DNA from: Amblyomma americanum
Lineage: Eukaryota; Arthropoda; Arachnida; Ixodida; Ixodidae
Reading direction: 5' to 3'
Length of the DNA stretch: 64,000 bases
NCBI RefSeq assembly: GCF_052857255.1
Contig: NC_135497.1
Coordinates: forward strand, 195,334,006-195,398,005
A program made the translations under genes and the position numbers. A model generated the notes under the pieces. It was not told the DNA's origin. It did not search any database and saw only the letters and a list, made by a program, of their open reading frames with translations. Shown one piece after another: positions 49,401 through 58,111 of the stretch. The number at the start of each line of letters is the position of its first letter. Position 1 is the first letter of the stretch.

Positions 49401-52400
49401 TCTGGAGATGGTAAATATGGTTTATCCAAAGCACAAAAAAATGCCATAAAAATTATCCTCAATGATACAGATCTTTATTGAGACATTTATATTCTTTGAA
49501 AATGCAAGTATTAATAACAATAGAACATAAAGGAAGGGCTCCTTCCTAGAAATGACCAATAAATATCTGCTTGTGCTGTGACAATGGACATAATCATAAT
49601 GATCATCTCTGTCATTGAAATCTGTGGCGTCATTGTTCTCGTGATTCGCCGTGTTCTTGTGTGCTGAGAAAAATTTCGCCATTCAGCCAAAAAAATGAAC
49701 AGCCTATCAGTACCTGTTGTGCCACCTGTCTGTAAAAAAAAAAAAAAAAACTGCATTGGACGAGTCCTACTCTCTTTAAACTGCACATCGATTGCCAGAA
49801 AACAGATAAGTTGGACTCGTCATAAGCCAAAAATGTATCTCTGCGTAGTGAACGAGCATGGCTTGTCACTCTCCTGCTAGGGTGTTAAAGTTTTACTTTA
49901 GCCGTGACTAACTAGCCAGATTAAAACTGTAAATTGTTTTTTTTTTCTGTATGTGTTTTGATTTAGAATTGAAAGGCAAAAATAGTAACTTTGTGATAAT
50001 ATGAATTAGTAAATGCCTTATGCTGGCACTTGAGCTGTGCTGGGTGTTAAGCCATGTGATGTGGCAACTTTGCAGGTGAAGTGTAAATTGTGAATGTGTA
50101 AACTGTGGAGTAGTGTATGGTCTCAAGCTGTTTATACCAGGTCTTATGTCTGGTTGCACAAGTTGACAGTACAGTCGAGCTTTTGTGGTGTGCTGTCTAT
50201 GCGGTATCCACGGGTCGCCATCGGTCTGACCAAGTTCTCACACGGTTGGCACATTTTCGTGCGCCGCAGTCAGCAGTGTGAGTTTAGTCCTAGTGCTTCA
50301 CGCGATGAAAGGTCGAGAAATGTATACCCGTAGAGGTGATCATTTCTGCATCTATGGTGCATAATAGATTTTGTAACGTCGTCTTTGCTCAGCACTAACC
50401 GGTGAGAGTCATCATGAAAAATGGCAATGCAAAGGAAACAAGGACAACATCGAAGAAGTATAGACCACAGGACAAGCAAAGAAGCATAGACCACAGGACA
50501 AGCCGCTTGTCCTTTGGTCTGTTTCTTTGATGTCCGTCCTCATTTACTTTGAGCTGCCATTTTCCATGATGATTGGACTAACTAGTTCACATGAAGATAT
50601 GAACCGGTGACAGCCTGTTGCAGAAGACCACGCCGATGCTTGCGCGTGGGTGCAGGGGCGGTGGCAGCCAGTTTCTGTGCACAGGCAATGCTTCACACCG
50701 TTCAAGCTTTAGTCTTAGCTAGAGTCAATTTTCGTTGAGCTGAGCACAGACACAGTGCAATAGAAAGGGTCTTTTTGAGAAGCTCGTATGCAACACTAAT
50801 ATCTTTGATGCGCACCCACCTACCTTCTTTTGGCTGGGAGCCATACAAGGGTGCACTTCTGACAAAGTAGGCGCTCGAGCTCTTTCAGCTTGTAATATTT
50901 AATATGGCTTCTAAGGAATCGGTGACCGGTGCCTATATCGCATGCGATAACTGGTGCAACTGATGAGCATGCTCCAGCTCAGGCTGAGGTCATGACAACT
51001 TCCCTAGTACTGTTCTGCGAGATAAGATCTCTTTTTATGACCTGCTGTGAAAGATTGATGGGGTCCTGGGTTTGGATGGGGAAGACAGGTATTGTTAACA
51101 ACCAACGAGAGTGCCGCTCCTCCTCTTGTCACAAGATCGTTTCCCGATGTGGACAAGCCCCACATTTATGTGAGCAGAAGCTAGGTGTTGTTGTGCACCA
51201 TCAGCTGACTCCCCCTTTCTTTTTTTGTAATTTCTTGGCATAACAGGGGCCCATTTCATGGCTTCGCACAATAAGTGTAAGCAGTACTGATGTTCGTTTA
51301 GTACTGTGATGAGGACCGCACAGCGTGCCTCGGAGCGCGAGTTTTCGCGCCTGCGTGTTCGCTGTGAGTGAATTTTGCATCCGCAGATGTTCGATCTACC
51401 TGAGACTTGGTGCCATAAGCCCTAATGTAAATTGTGATGGTCACATCGTCTTTTTTCATAATAAGTGCATGCTCGTTATAGGTGGGGCCATTAATAAGTG
51501 GGCTTGACTGCAGGATGTAGCTGAGAGTTAGACTATCTTCATGTCAGCCCCACACGCACACACACACCCTCACAAGCTACCTTTTTCCCAGACAAAATTT
51601 CAAAATGAAAATGCAAATCGTGCTTTTGTGCAAGTATCCCCCCTCTCATTGTCATGATAGAATTCCATTAATCAATCCCTTATATGCATTGTCATCATTG
51701 TCATTGCCAAATGTGCATGTAGAAAGCTGTTTTTTTTTTTCTCCAGGGAATTGTGACTGCCACCTTGATATGTATTTGCTGTTCCGTTATTAGTAGGTAG
51801 AATGTCAAAATTCCTGCACACTGTGCAGTTTCAAAAAATAAACTACATGTATGGTTCCTCATTCTGAAGATCTATTCTTTGGCAAGTGCCATTATCAAAA
51901 TTACTGCTAAAATCTGTGTTGTGTATGCCACTTGAAGGTACTAACACAGTAAGCCTTGCTCTTCTGAAACATGCAATTATTATTTTGGTGGAAACAGAAG
52001 CTTCACTGACTTATTTGGCCAGCTCTCCTAATGTGCTGGCCAAATAGCCTTTTATAGTAGTCCCACCTATAACTGTTTGATATGATACTCTAAATGTGAA
52101 GTGTAGATGGAAACCTTCATGGAGGTAATGGAATAAAGGGGAGTATAAAATTGTCATGTCCACATAGTTCATTTTTATACTTAAAAAAAAAGCATGTTGC
52201 ATGATGAAAGTTTCAGCAAAAGGTGCTCAAAATATGATGAATTGGCCAGTCTTGGTTTGAAGTATTGTCATTTCACTCTGTTGCCAACATTTAGGAATGT
52301 GGTTTTGCTAGCAAGGTTGGCATAACATGGCTTCACTCTTTGTGTTTTCTTTCTTCAGGTTCATCAGGACCCAAGGTTTAGTGCTAGCACAGGAGAATTT

Positions 52401-53531
52401 GATGAAAAGGTTTTCAGGGAAAGTTACTCATTTATTAATGATATACGAGCCAAAGAACGAGACGAGGTTGCAGCCATGGTTCGGCATGAGAAAGATCCTC
52501 AAAGGCGCATGACACTGCAAAAACTTCTGAAAAAAATGGTTTGTACTTTAAGCCTATTTTGTGTGATCTATACACATTGTGGAAAAATAAGCCATTTGAT
52601 TCTGTTGTGTGTGCATGCATGCATGTTTATGTGTTGTAAAATTCTTTTGTGTTGCTGTGAGTGAATGAGTGTAGAATTTGAGATAAAGTGGAAACATAAC
52701 GTCAAGCAGTGCTTTACTATGATTACAGACAAACATGTTTACATAAAGAAAGCTGCTAATAATAGGGCAGTCTAGGAGAGTATTCCAACTTAATAATAGA
52801 TGCTTATTGTGTTTAAATGGTAAAACTTGATCAGTGGCAATGCTGTTTAATGTCCAAATGGCTGGGTGACTTTACAGAGAAATCTAACAGGTTAGTGAGC
52901 GTTACTACTACATGGGACTTCAGCTTTTCCAGTTCGGCTGCAATGCTTTAGTAAGTCATTGCCTGAGGAAGAATTGTCAAAGATGACTTGTCCATTTAAT
53001 CACAATTTTTTTTAAGTAAAACAAAATGGGTCACTTTCATCATTTTTCCTCTAGCATTGACTTGCAAGTGTCTTCAATCTGCGTTAATGTCTTGCATCTG
53101 TCTTACTTTTTTTTCTTTCAGGAAAACCAGGAAGCAACAGAAAAAATGAAGCGGGTGAAGGCTAACTTGGTATGAGCAGTACGTCAGTTCCTTGCCAGCC
53201 ACAGAGAAAGAAAACCTATATATCTAAATAAGAGTAAGTTATAGTTTATATAAGTCAGGATCATAGCAGCTGAGTGTTTTTATAATCTGAAAGTTTCACA
53301 TCANNNNNNNNNNNNNNNNNNNNNNNNNNNNNNNNNNNNNNNNNNNNNNNNNNNNNNNNNNNNNNNNNNNNNNNNNNNNNNNNNNNNNNNNNNNNNNNNN
53401 NNNCTGTAACATTGCATAGCAGAGCCTTCTGTGTCACAAATAATTTTTAAACAGAAGCACTGAGCGAAGCTGAACAGATTTTAGAAATCATCTGCAAGGG
53501 TTCTAATGTGTGATGCTTTACGTAAAACAAG

Positions 53532-53565
<34 letters not shown>

Positions 53566-56500
53566 AGGCTTCATGAGGCAATGTATTGCATAACAAAGCC
53601 CATAAATTTGCTTCTGAATGCTAACACTAGGCATGAGTGGCAGAACTTCTATTTCAAATTCAGCTAATCTTTGCATTTGAAGGCAACAACTAGGTGAAGC
53701 CTCGTTATAGTGCACAAGTAAAAATCTTAATATAGTTTGATAAAGCCGAAATTCATAATATAAAATTTTGTCAGTAATGCATGCAACAGCAGTGCAGCTT
53801 AGTAGTTGAAGAGATGGAAACTCAGATGATCCTTACTAGAGAACAGTAGAGGCTTTCTCCTAGGTTGTAGCGATGTTTCGAAGGCGTTCGTGGGGATTCA
53901 GTCTGGAGGCCGCAAAAATCGAACAGCAGTTACGTTAGCTTCTCCTCACAGCATCACAAGCGTGCAACGGCTGCATGTCAGCTGCCAGCTAGGGTGGCTT
54001 CCCCGCATCACAGCCATGTTGCGTGGAGAGCAGTATCAGAGCTAACGCCGTCGCCGTTTTTGCCACCTCCGTGACAGCCGACGTGAGCGCAGGATGGTTA
54101 CTGCAAGCCTATTACCGTCCACTGTCCACACCGCTGCTTCCGGGTTTCTGTTGACAGGTGCAAAAGGCATGAACACGTGCTGACTGCCAGACTACAACCC
54201 CGCACGCCACTGTATCTTTCTTGCCGCCATTCATGAGTGTGAGATAAAATTTCAAATCTTGGTGTGAACGCTTGCCTCACCGCCACTAGTCACATGTGTA
54301 GTGTAGCAAAGCCTGTCACTTGCCACCTGAACAGGTATTGTGTGGTAGTGGGGAATTCGATATACCCGTTATATATATGGCCAACAGCGTTTGATATATA
54401 CAGTAGAAATTGCATGTGTTTTTAAAAATATTTACAAATAGTTCGATATATCCAACAGTTTGTAATATCTATGTTTGTAATGTCGAGGTTTCACTGTATT
54501 GTGATATTCGCCTGCGATTAGGGCTATATGTTGTAGTTAAGTCCTTACCACATTATCCAGCTCCTCACCAATGAGCTGCGAGATTACTCATGGAGCTGTG
54601 AGATTACTCATGGACTACTCTTCTACAGCCTGTTACTCACTGTTGGCAGCTGTGTGACAATCTGACACACAGTGTTTTATAGTGTCTTAGTCCAGTGTTT
54701 TGATGGAAATGCTGTTATGTTGAGTGAATTTCAAACAGGGCAGTTTTACATGAGCAGAACTATGACTACAAAAGACAGCTATAGTTCTAATGTATATATG
54801 AAAGCTGTTCTTGAAACTTCATAGTTGAAAAATTTGTCCGGTGCAGGCTGTGAGCCTAGGACCACTACCTTGATAAGGCAGTCACTTCAATTAAGGAGCT
54901 AATCATAATGCCTAGATGAAGGCAGGTTGACACTGCACTAATTGGTAAATACCAGTTTGTTCATGCATTTAAGCAGAGTACCTCCTGGTGGAGTGAGTCT
55001 TGGACATGTGGATAACTACTGTGAGCATTTACCTGAGAGTAGCATTGTGGCTAGAAAAAAGGTGTACAGCTTTCTCAAAACTTCAGAGCTGTAAAAAACA
55101 TTACTACTTGTCTGGAACTCAAACTCTGGCTACTGTTGTGCCAAGGAAGTCTCCATACCAGTAGTTTGCTATGAGAAATTGAGGGGCACCTTTTCCTAGC
55201 TTACTTCTATGATAAATGCTGAGCATTAAGGCAGGAGGTGATTGTACCCATCAGAGAAAATTCCTAGAGGCTTTGAGCAGTACTAGGATTCAAACCAGTT
55301 TACTTTCTATATATGAGGCTAGGCCGTCAACTAATTTGTTCTCGCCTTGCTATCTGCTGATTGTCTTAGTTTGCTCAACTGCTCTCCTAGCCCTGGGGTC
55401 AACTCCCTTTTTTGCCTGTAAAACATTATTTTGTAAAAGCTAAACTTTTCCTGTGCAAGCATTGCATTGTGTGCATTTTCTGAAAGAGCCACCGGTCTCT
55501 CTGGCAGCGGTGAGCAAATTCAGCTGCATTAACTACATTGTGAGTCCACAAGAAAAGCATACAAGATTTGTGCATTATCATGGGGAAAACCATCACACGT
55601 TATGAGAGATCAGAGCCAATGTCAAACGTTTCAAGCTTTACGACATGCCTAGTGTCATATATTGTAGGACGGTTCAAAAGTCAGTGTTGAGAAAAATATT
55701 TGCGTCAGTAAAGCAATGATTCTAAACATTTTACATAAAAAAATAATTTTTTTTTTAGCTTCCTCAAGTTTCCTCAAGCTTCCTCGAGGTTTCTTCGGAA
55801 AGGCACAGTGTATAGGCTTATGTTGTGTGTGTGTGGCCCGACTTGGGGCATTGTTAATTGTATTGCAAATATTTCCTTGTTTTTGGAATGCTAGGCTGTA
55901 CCTTTTCAACATAAATAATGTATTGCATGGGAGGCATGGCAAGAGTTTTCTGAATCCTCATGTTAAACACAAAGCCTCTTTTTACTGCTATCCTTTTAAC
56001 GTTCTGATGGTTGTTTTCAGTCACTCAAGACATGTTAATCCTTTGGGAGAAAAAAAAGCGCTAATGTTCCATGCATGCAATCCTGCACATTCAGTACAGC
56101 AATGCCTTAGTGTTATGCCTTCTCTGAAGAAAAAAGACAATGAAAGGCAGTTGACAGCTAGCATGCTTATCGTGGGCTTGTTGCATATAGATGCACATCA
56201 CCCAATTAAATATTATTGACATCTTTGTGCAAACATGCAGATTTCTAACCTGCCAAATAACTACATTTGTGACCAGTTTAACTTTCTTATATACACAAGA
56301 ATTCGTAATAGAGTACTAAATAAGCCGTTTAATAGCATCTTCTAGCATCTAGATGTCTAACAGAAAGGAGGGCAATACTTCATTAATCAATAGTTTGATG
56401 TTTGGGCAATATAATATTGTCAAACAATATTTTTTCATGGCAATAGGTGTACGGGCAGGGGGGCTATCTCTAGGGTAAACATGGCTACTGTTGCCATATT

Positions 56501-57216
56501 GTTCCATAACCTGAAGTTCCTGCATTTTCTTGCGGCTGGCCAGTGGTTGAGAGTGGAATCCAGGTTAGTCTCGATCAAAAAAGGCATATGGTCTTAAGAA
56601 TGTGATTCATGTCGGCCCTGGGTGTGGCCGAACTTGCATGGCGGTAGAGGGGATGCAGGTGCAGAAGAGATACATCGCTGTCTCTTTCCAGAGAAGTGTG
56701 AAAAGTCTAGGAGGTTTTTTTCCTTACCTTTAGAGAAGGCATGCAAAATGTGTGAATTCGAGATGTCTGCGGGATTAACGTTGTGTTGAGTGAGGAGCTT
56801 GTTCAATTTATCATCATATGAAATATTGAAAGCTTGATTGTTTGTGTGCCTTTAGATGCATAATTAAATGTTTTACATATTGAGTGGCTGCAAAAATTAT
56901 TTGATCTGTGCTTTGGCTGATGGTGTGGTATACATTGTGGCCATCCTCATCCATGTGCTTATTATGGTGGAAACTGATGATACAAGGTTGGCATCATCCA
57001 TTTCTACAGGTTTAACACATCTGCTTGCAATTAAGAGATGAAATGATGGGACTTGCATATTTTCTATCATTTTTCACAGCGACTAAACGAAAAATTGAAC
57101 TGGCTGAAAGATTCAAGCAACTGAAGAAGGCTGGCAAGCTGGAGAAATACCTGGAGAAGAAGCGCAAGAAGAATGTTCAGAAGGAACGAAAAAGATTACC
57201 TTCATCAGGCACTTGA
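31391..57216 (+). CDS. RRP36: RRP36, ribosomal RNA processing protein 36 homologue
   Basis: A nucleolar factor of the 90S pre-ribosome needed for early cleavages of pre-18S rRNA. Eight coding exons join in frame: 31391-31483, 31571-31586, 31649-31709, 33093-33164, 39698-39764, 52359-52538, 53122-53233, 57080-57216. They total 738 nt (246 codons with stop), close to the roughly 259 residues of the human protein. Family hallmarks are PREMSAKRQVP (exons 4/5), DPRF and F-x-FINDIRAKE (exon 6), RKPIYLNK (end of exon 7) and the basic tail AERFKQLKKAGKLEKYLEKK (exon 8). The N-terminus is Ser/Asp/Glu-rich. All introns are GT/AG and phases agree. An in-frame TGA at 53173-53175 (codon 181) interrupts the message. 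Poly(A) signal AATAAA lies at 57256-57261. Confidence 0.93.
31571..31586 (+). CDS. RRP36: RRP36 exon 2 (16-nt micro-exon)
   Basis: It has a good acceptor (TCTTGCAG) and an ideal donor (GTAAGT) only 16 nt apart. Reading through without splicing reaches a TGA before any conserved sequence. Splicing out the next 62 nt restores the frame into the conserved exon 3. Confidence 0.75.
31649..31709 (+). CDS. RRP36: RRP36 exon 3
   Basis: Encodes MPFDAHQALKEKIGLK, corresponding to the conserved N-terminal segment (SFEELL...VGTK) of RRP36 proteins. Donor GTACGT at 31710; the split codon AT|G continues in exon 4. Confidence 0.85.
31710..33092 (+). other. RRP36 intron 3
   Basis: No repeat or extra exon recognised; short frames only. 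Confidence 0.6.
33093..33164 (+). CDS. RRP36: RRP36 exon 4
   Basis: Acceptor TGTTTGCAG. Encodes YEEAVFGSDRRKSKQHFTRE and ends in a split Arg codon CG|G at a GTAATA donor. It leads directly into the PREMSAK motif of exon 5. Confidence 0.9.
34818..35034 (+). mobile_element. Degenerate Ruka-like SINE
   Basis: Recognisable from TGCAGTGGATATGGTGTTTA (A-box region), GAATTGAATCC (B-box position), TCAGTGCACGTTAGGAACCC and a terminal ATATAAAACCCCA. Many substitutions imply an old copy. Confidence 0.65.
35240..37290 (-). pseudogene. CR1/Jockey-type LINE relic, reverse transcriptase
   Basis: Fragments on the - strand in 5' to 3' order. Near 36,650 is IDESKACGPDGIS (pre-motif A block). Near 36,520 is a KSLSEGKL segment. 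Near 36,060 is MPQGSALGQLLFLI (motif B, normally GVPQGSVLGPLLF), followed by IKLFADDC, the catalytic FADD box. Between 35,650 and 35,250 is a C-terminal segment with TTDDWNRLPADVV. Each sits in a separate frame, so the element is dead. It lies antisense in RRP36 intron 4 and is unrelated in sequence to the LINE at 12-15 kb. Confidence 0.8.
38395..38888 (+). mobile_element. RTE LINE 3' fragment, 5' truncated
   Basis: About 490 bp matching the 3' end of the fuller RTE copy at 43,023-43,550, starting ATAAGAATGGGGTGGAGCGC and finishing in a (GAT)n tail. It includes small duplications and deletions, such as a repeated AAGAAGCGGGC. The frame is broken. Confidence 0.9.
39204..39460 (+). mobile_element. 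Ruka-like SINE, well preserved
   Basis: The best copy in the window (39216-39448). It has A-box region GTGGCTCGGTGGTTATGG, B box GGTTCGATCC, then CATTTCGATGAAGGCGAAAT, AGAACCCCAGGTGGTCGAAA and tail TTAAACCCCATAAACC. Flanked by AATATCTGGAAA and AATAGCTGGAAA, an imperfect 12-bp target duplication. Lies only about 240 bp before RRP36 exon 5. Confidence 0.93.
39698..39764 (+). CDS. RRP36: RRP36 exon 5
   Basis: Acceptor TTTCACAG. Encodes PREMSAKRQVPVFREVFQVK, the most diagnostic RRP36 signature, and ends phase 0 at GTGAGC after three lysines. Confidence 0.95.
40243..40620 (+). pseudogene. Harbinger transposase N-terminal remnant
   Basis: The conserved HARBI1-like block is clear: ETAEWLCDELAVELGG, then LSVELQLLCALRFFATGGCQ, GTVGNEANVGVAQPTVSG and RVAE-like residues. 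Stops interrupt the part before about 40,370. The downstream DDE nuclease domain, which should follow, was not found on either side of the RTE insert, so it is deleted or unrecognisable. This is the only transposase sequence in the element. Confidence 0.85.
40800..41568 (+). pseudogene. RTE endonuclease domain
   Basis: WDVIGLSEVRRTGE (catalytic E motif) at about 40,820 is followed by a stop at 40,963. VVQAYAPTSSHDD and VLMGDFNAKVG (the GDFN active-site motif) follow in an open frame from 41,035. At about 41,420 the usual SDHRMV is CNDQRMV, so the catalytic SDH histidine is lost. Endonuclease activity is not expected. Confidence 0.88.
41630..43338 (+). pseudogene. RTE reverse transcriptase and C-terminal domain
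   Basis: Four overlapping frames carry it. From 41,894 the pre-RT and finger motifs end in KNYRPISLLSVAYKVF. A frameshift near 42,360 leads to the frame with FRKGYSAIDHI and motif A, YIALIDYEKAFDSVET (about 42,470). A second shift near 42,540 leads to motif B, RKGVRQGDTISPMLF, the catalytic FADD box in LRFADDIALLS (about 42,775) and the C-terminal GYLGQVVTADP and RRIRMGWSAYGKF segments. Catalytic aspartates are retained. At least two frameshifts make it non-functional. Confidence 0.92.
43557..45170 (+). other. Right-hand body of the Harbinger element
   Basis: No transposase domain found. CAGGGTGCCCCAGATAA at 44,164 followed by an A-run resembles the edge of another small repeat. The 154-codon frame 44232-44696 includes a segment near its end weakly like a LINE linker (LTPGLIQDQQIMLMKQARF). 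The frame is not supported as a gene. AATAAA lies at about 44,927. Confidence 0.4.
45171..45530. repeat. Two-copy 180-bp tandem repeat in the Harbinger element
   Basis: CAAATTTAATTGCAAAACTG occurs at 45231 and 45411, and the surrounding sequence aligns over two 180-bp units with moderate divergence. Subterminal duplication within the transposon. Confidence 0.85.
46790..47110 (+). mobile_element. Interspersed repeat with tRNA-like 3' end, copy 1
   Basis: About 320 bp that ends in a tRNA T-arm-like GGGTTCGAATCCCAGTCGCGG. The same sequence occurs inverted at 58,112-58,414, sharing blocks such as TGTTTAGCCTGATTGG, GAGGTGTGATCGGCTG and CGGCGATAGCAT. Having the B box at the 3' end is unusual for a SINE; transcription from the tRNA-like promoter would run away from the body. 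Confidence 0.8.
47921..48341. mobile_element. Probable pogo/Tigger-like MITE
   Basis: Weakly matching inverted ends (TTTTTTGGACTCTCTG on the left, AAAATTCGGACACCTG on the right when reversed). The body segment at about 48,055-48,140 is related to the inverse of 17,420-17,610 (shared GTGCACAG..GCTG..GGTGACTG pattern), so it is a repeat family. No transposase is identified. Confidence 0.45.
50408..50576. repeat. Foldback repeat
   Basis: Arms of about 70 bp, starting TCATCATGAAAAATGGCA on the left and ending TGCCATTTTCCATGATGA on the right, pair around a centre that holds a tandemly repeated AGACCACAGGACAAGC. It lies in RRP36 intron 5. Confidence 0.85.
52359..52538 (+). CDS. RRP36: RRP36 exon 6
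   Basis: The largest exon, 60 codons, phase 0 at both ends. Contains DPRFSASTGEFDEKVF and SFINDIRAKERDEV, followed by a basic, helical stretch ending LLKKM. Confidence 0.95.
52539..53121 (+). other. RRP36 intron 6
   Basis: Ordinary AT-rich intron of 583 bp with a TTTTTTTTCTTTCAG acceptor. No repeat seen. Confidence 0.6.
53122..53233 (+). CDS. RRP36: RRP36 exon 7, with in-frame TGA
   Basis: Acceptor TTTCTTTCAG, donor GTAAGT at 53234. Encodes ENQEATEKMKRVKANLV, then a TGA at 53173-53175, then AVRQFLASHRERKPIYLNK in the same frame, which matches the family's RPYFLKKS region. The exon ends with one base that completes a Thr codon with exon 8. Confidence 0.85.
53304..53403. other. Assembly gap (100 N)
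   Basis: Exactly 100 undetermined bases, a value often used for gaps of unknown size. It falls in RRP36 intron 7, 71 bp after the exon 7 donor. Confidence 1.
53531..53565. repeat. Poly-C tract (about 33 nt)
   Basis: The longest of four G/C homopolymers in the window. It lies about 130 bp from the assembly gap, and such runs often break sequencing. Confidence 0.95.
53691..54498. mobile_element. pogo/Tigger-like non-autonomous element
   Basis: The right end, reversed, reads CAGTGAAACCTCGACATTAC, a pogo/Tigger-type terminus, followed by TA (54497-54498). The left end at 53693 reads GGTGAAGCCTCGTTATAGTG after TA. The inner ends contain repeated ATATA/TCGATATA sequence. No transposase; the 5' tip is decayed. 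Lies in RRP36 intron 7. Confidence 0.7.
54755..55190. repeat. Two decayed copies of the foldback/tRNA-like family
   Basis: At about 54,755-54,905 and 55,040-55,190 the order of motifs (TATGACTACAAAAGA, a CAGCT block, then a reversed B-box-like segment such as GAACTCAAACTCTGGCTACT) parallels the better copy at 27.5-27.8 kb. Divergence is high. Confidence 0.5.
55191..57079 (+). other. Rest of RRP36 intron 7
   Basis: No recognised repeat or exon. The 167-codon frame 55716-56219 is hydrophobic, low in charged motifs and unsupported by homology or splice signals. Confidence 0.45.
57080..57216 (+). CDS. RRP36: RRP36 exon 8 (stop codon)
   Basis: Acceptor TTTTTCACAG. Encodes the Lys-rich C-terminus ending KRLPSSGT and a TGA stop. 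The tail is the most conserved part of the family and is intact here, which argues against a pseudogene. Confidence 0.95.
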
Positions 57217-57255
57217 ATTCTTTGTTGTTGAAATCTGCATCATGCTCAAATGCTG

Positions 57256-57261
57256 AATAAA
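57256..57261 (+). terminator. RRP36: RRP36 poly(A) signal
   Basis: AATAAA 40 bp after the stop codon, followed by a T-rich stretch (TTTTTGGTTTTCTTTTTC), the usual layout of a cleavage and polyadenylation site. Confidence 0.8.
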
Positions 57262-57399
57262 CGCATAACTTTTTGGTTTTCTTTTTCAAGTCACTTGTAT
57301 ATACTGTTGGACCAAAATTGCTCACATACAAAAGGATCTGTTTATTGGCGGCTGCAGTTTTAGCGTAAAATTGGCCGTGTCCTTGTCAAGCCGATAACA

Positions 57400-57564
57400 T
57401 ATAGCAGCGCCAGAGTCGGGCTCAGCAGTCTGGTTCCTATCCCGTCCCTTCTCTGTCTATCACCACCTGGCTTGGTGTGAAAGGGAAGAACAGCGACGTC
57501 TGGTCGCCCAAGCGGTCGACATGCTCGGCCTGTAAATTATGGCCGAATAAAGGTCTACTACTAC
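57400..57564 (+). mobile_element. LINE 3' end fragment with (TAC)n tail
   Basis: A short segment reading EEQRRLVAQAVDMLGL then a stop, typical of the ORF2 terminus of arthropod LINEs, followed by GAATAAAGGT and a TACTACTAC tail. The tail was later the target of the LTR insertion beside it. Confidence 0.65.
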
Positions 57565-58106
57565 TGCTCCTACTATAAAGTTTTAATAGGGGAGATAAAT
57601 ACGTTTTCCCTAGTTATCGCGGCTGACAGTTCAAAACCGCCAGACCCCACCCCGTGATAGCGTACGCTACCGAGCGCACGCCGACCATGGCGGCCCCTTG
57701 CTCTGAGGGAATAAAGGAACGACACTGGCTGACAACCAGGCATTTATTGCTACAATAACGTCACCTGGCAACAAAACACCAGCAAGGTTACGACCGAATG
57801 TTCGCCCACGCTAGGGCAAGGGATACTCCGAAGCCCGACGGGACGAGATACGGGAGCAAGTCTCCTCGCCGCTTCCTCGCCCCGCTGGCGAAGAGCGGAG
57901 CCGCGGGCGACACGTCCGCCCGCGCCGACGATTCCAGCCGAAGAGCGTGACGTTGTGGGCTGTGTCGTGCGCGCGCAGCAAGCAGTCTCTCCCGCTCTGA
58001 TCCTAGCGCCCTCTCATCACATGGCGCGCCCCGCATCGAGGCGATGCTGTTGCTGCGGGGTGCATCGCGGGAAAGCCAAACAAAAGGGGGCAGTCCCCAC
58101 AACTAC
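57560..58106 (-). mobile_element. Solo LTR with ACTAC target duplication
   Basis: On the - strand the 537-bp LTR (57565-58101) begins TGTGGGGACTGCCCCC and ends GTAGGAGCA, that is TG...CA. It has a poly(A) signal CAATAAATGCC (about 57,745 on +) followed by a GT-rich stretch. ACTAC lies on each side (57560-57564 and 58102-58106). The flank is a TAC repeat, so the exact register could shift by a few bases. No internal retroviral genes or second LTR are present. Confidence 0.75.
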
Positions 58107-58111
58107 TACTA

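Larger units (their letters stand above)
39765..52358 (+). other. RRP36 intron 5 (12.6 kb) with nested transposons
   Basis: Contains the Harbinger element with its RTE insert, a tRNA-tailed repeat, a pogo-like MITE and a foldback repeat, all listed separately. The remaining sequence, about 48,340-50,400 and 50,580-52,358, shows no recognised feature. Confidence 0.6.

Noticed and set aside
55716..56219. 167-codon + strand frame in RRP36 intron 7
   Set aside because: No domain, no splice support, and composition like the surrounding intron.
53170..57079. An additional RRP36 exon lost in the assembly gap
   Set aside because: I first suspected this because exon 7 seemed to end at 53169. Extending it to the GTAAGT at 53234 supplies the expected RKPIYLNK segment with the correct phase, so no missing exon is needed.
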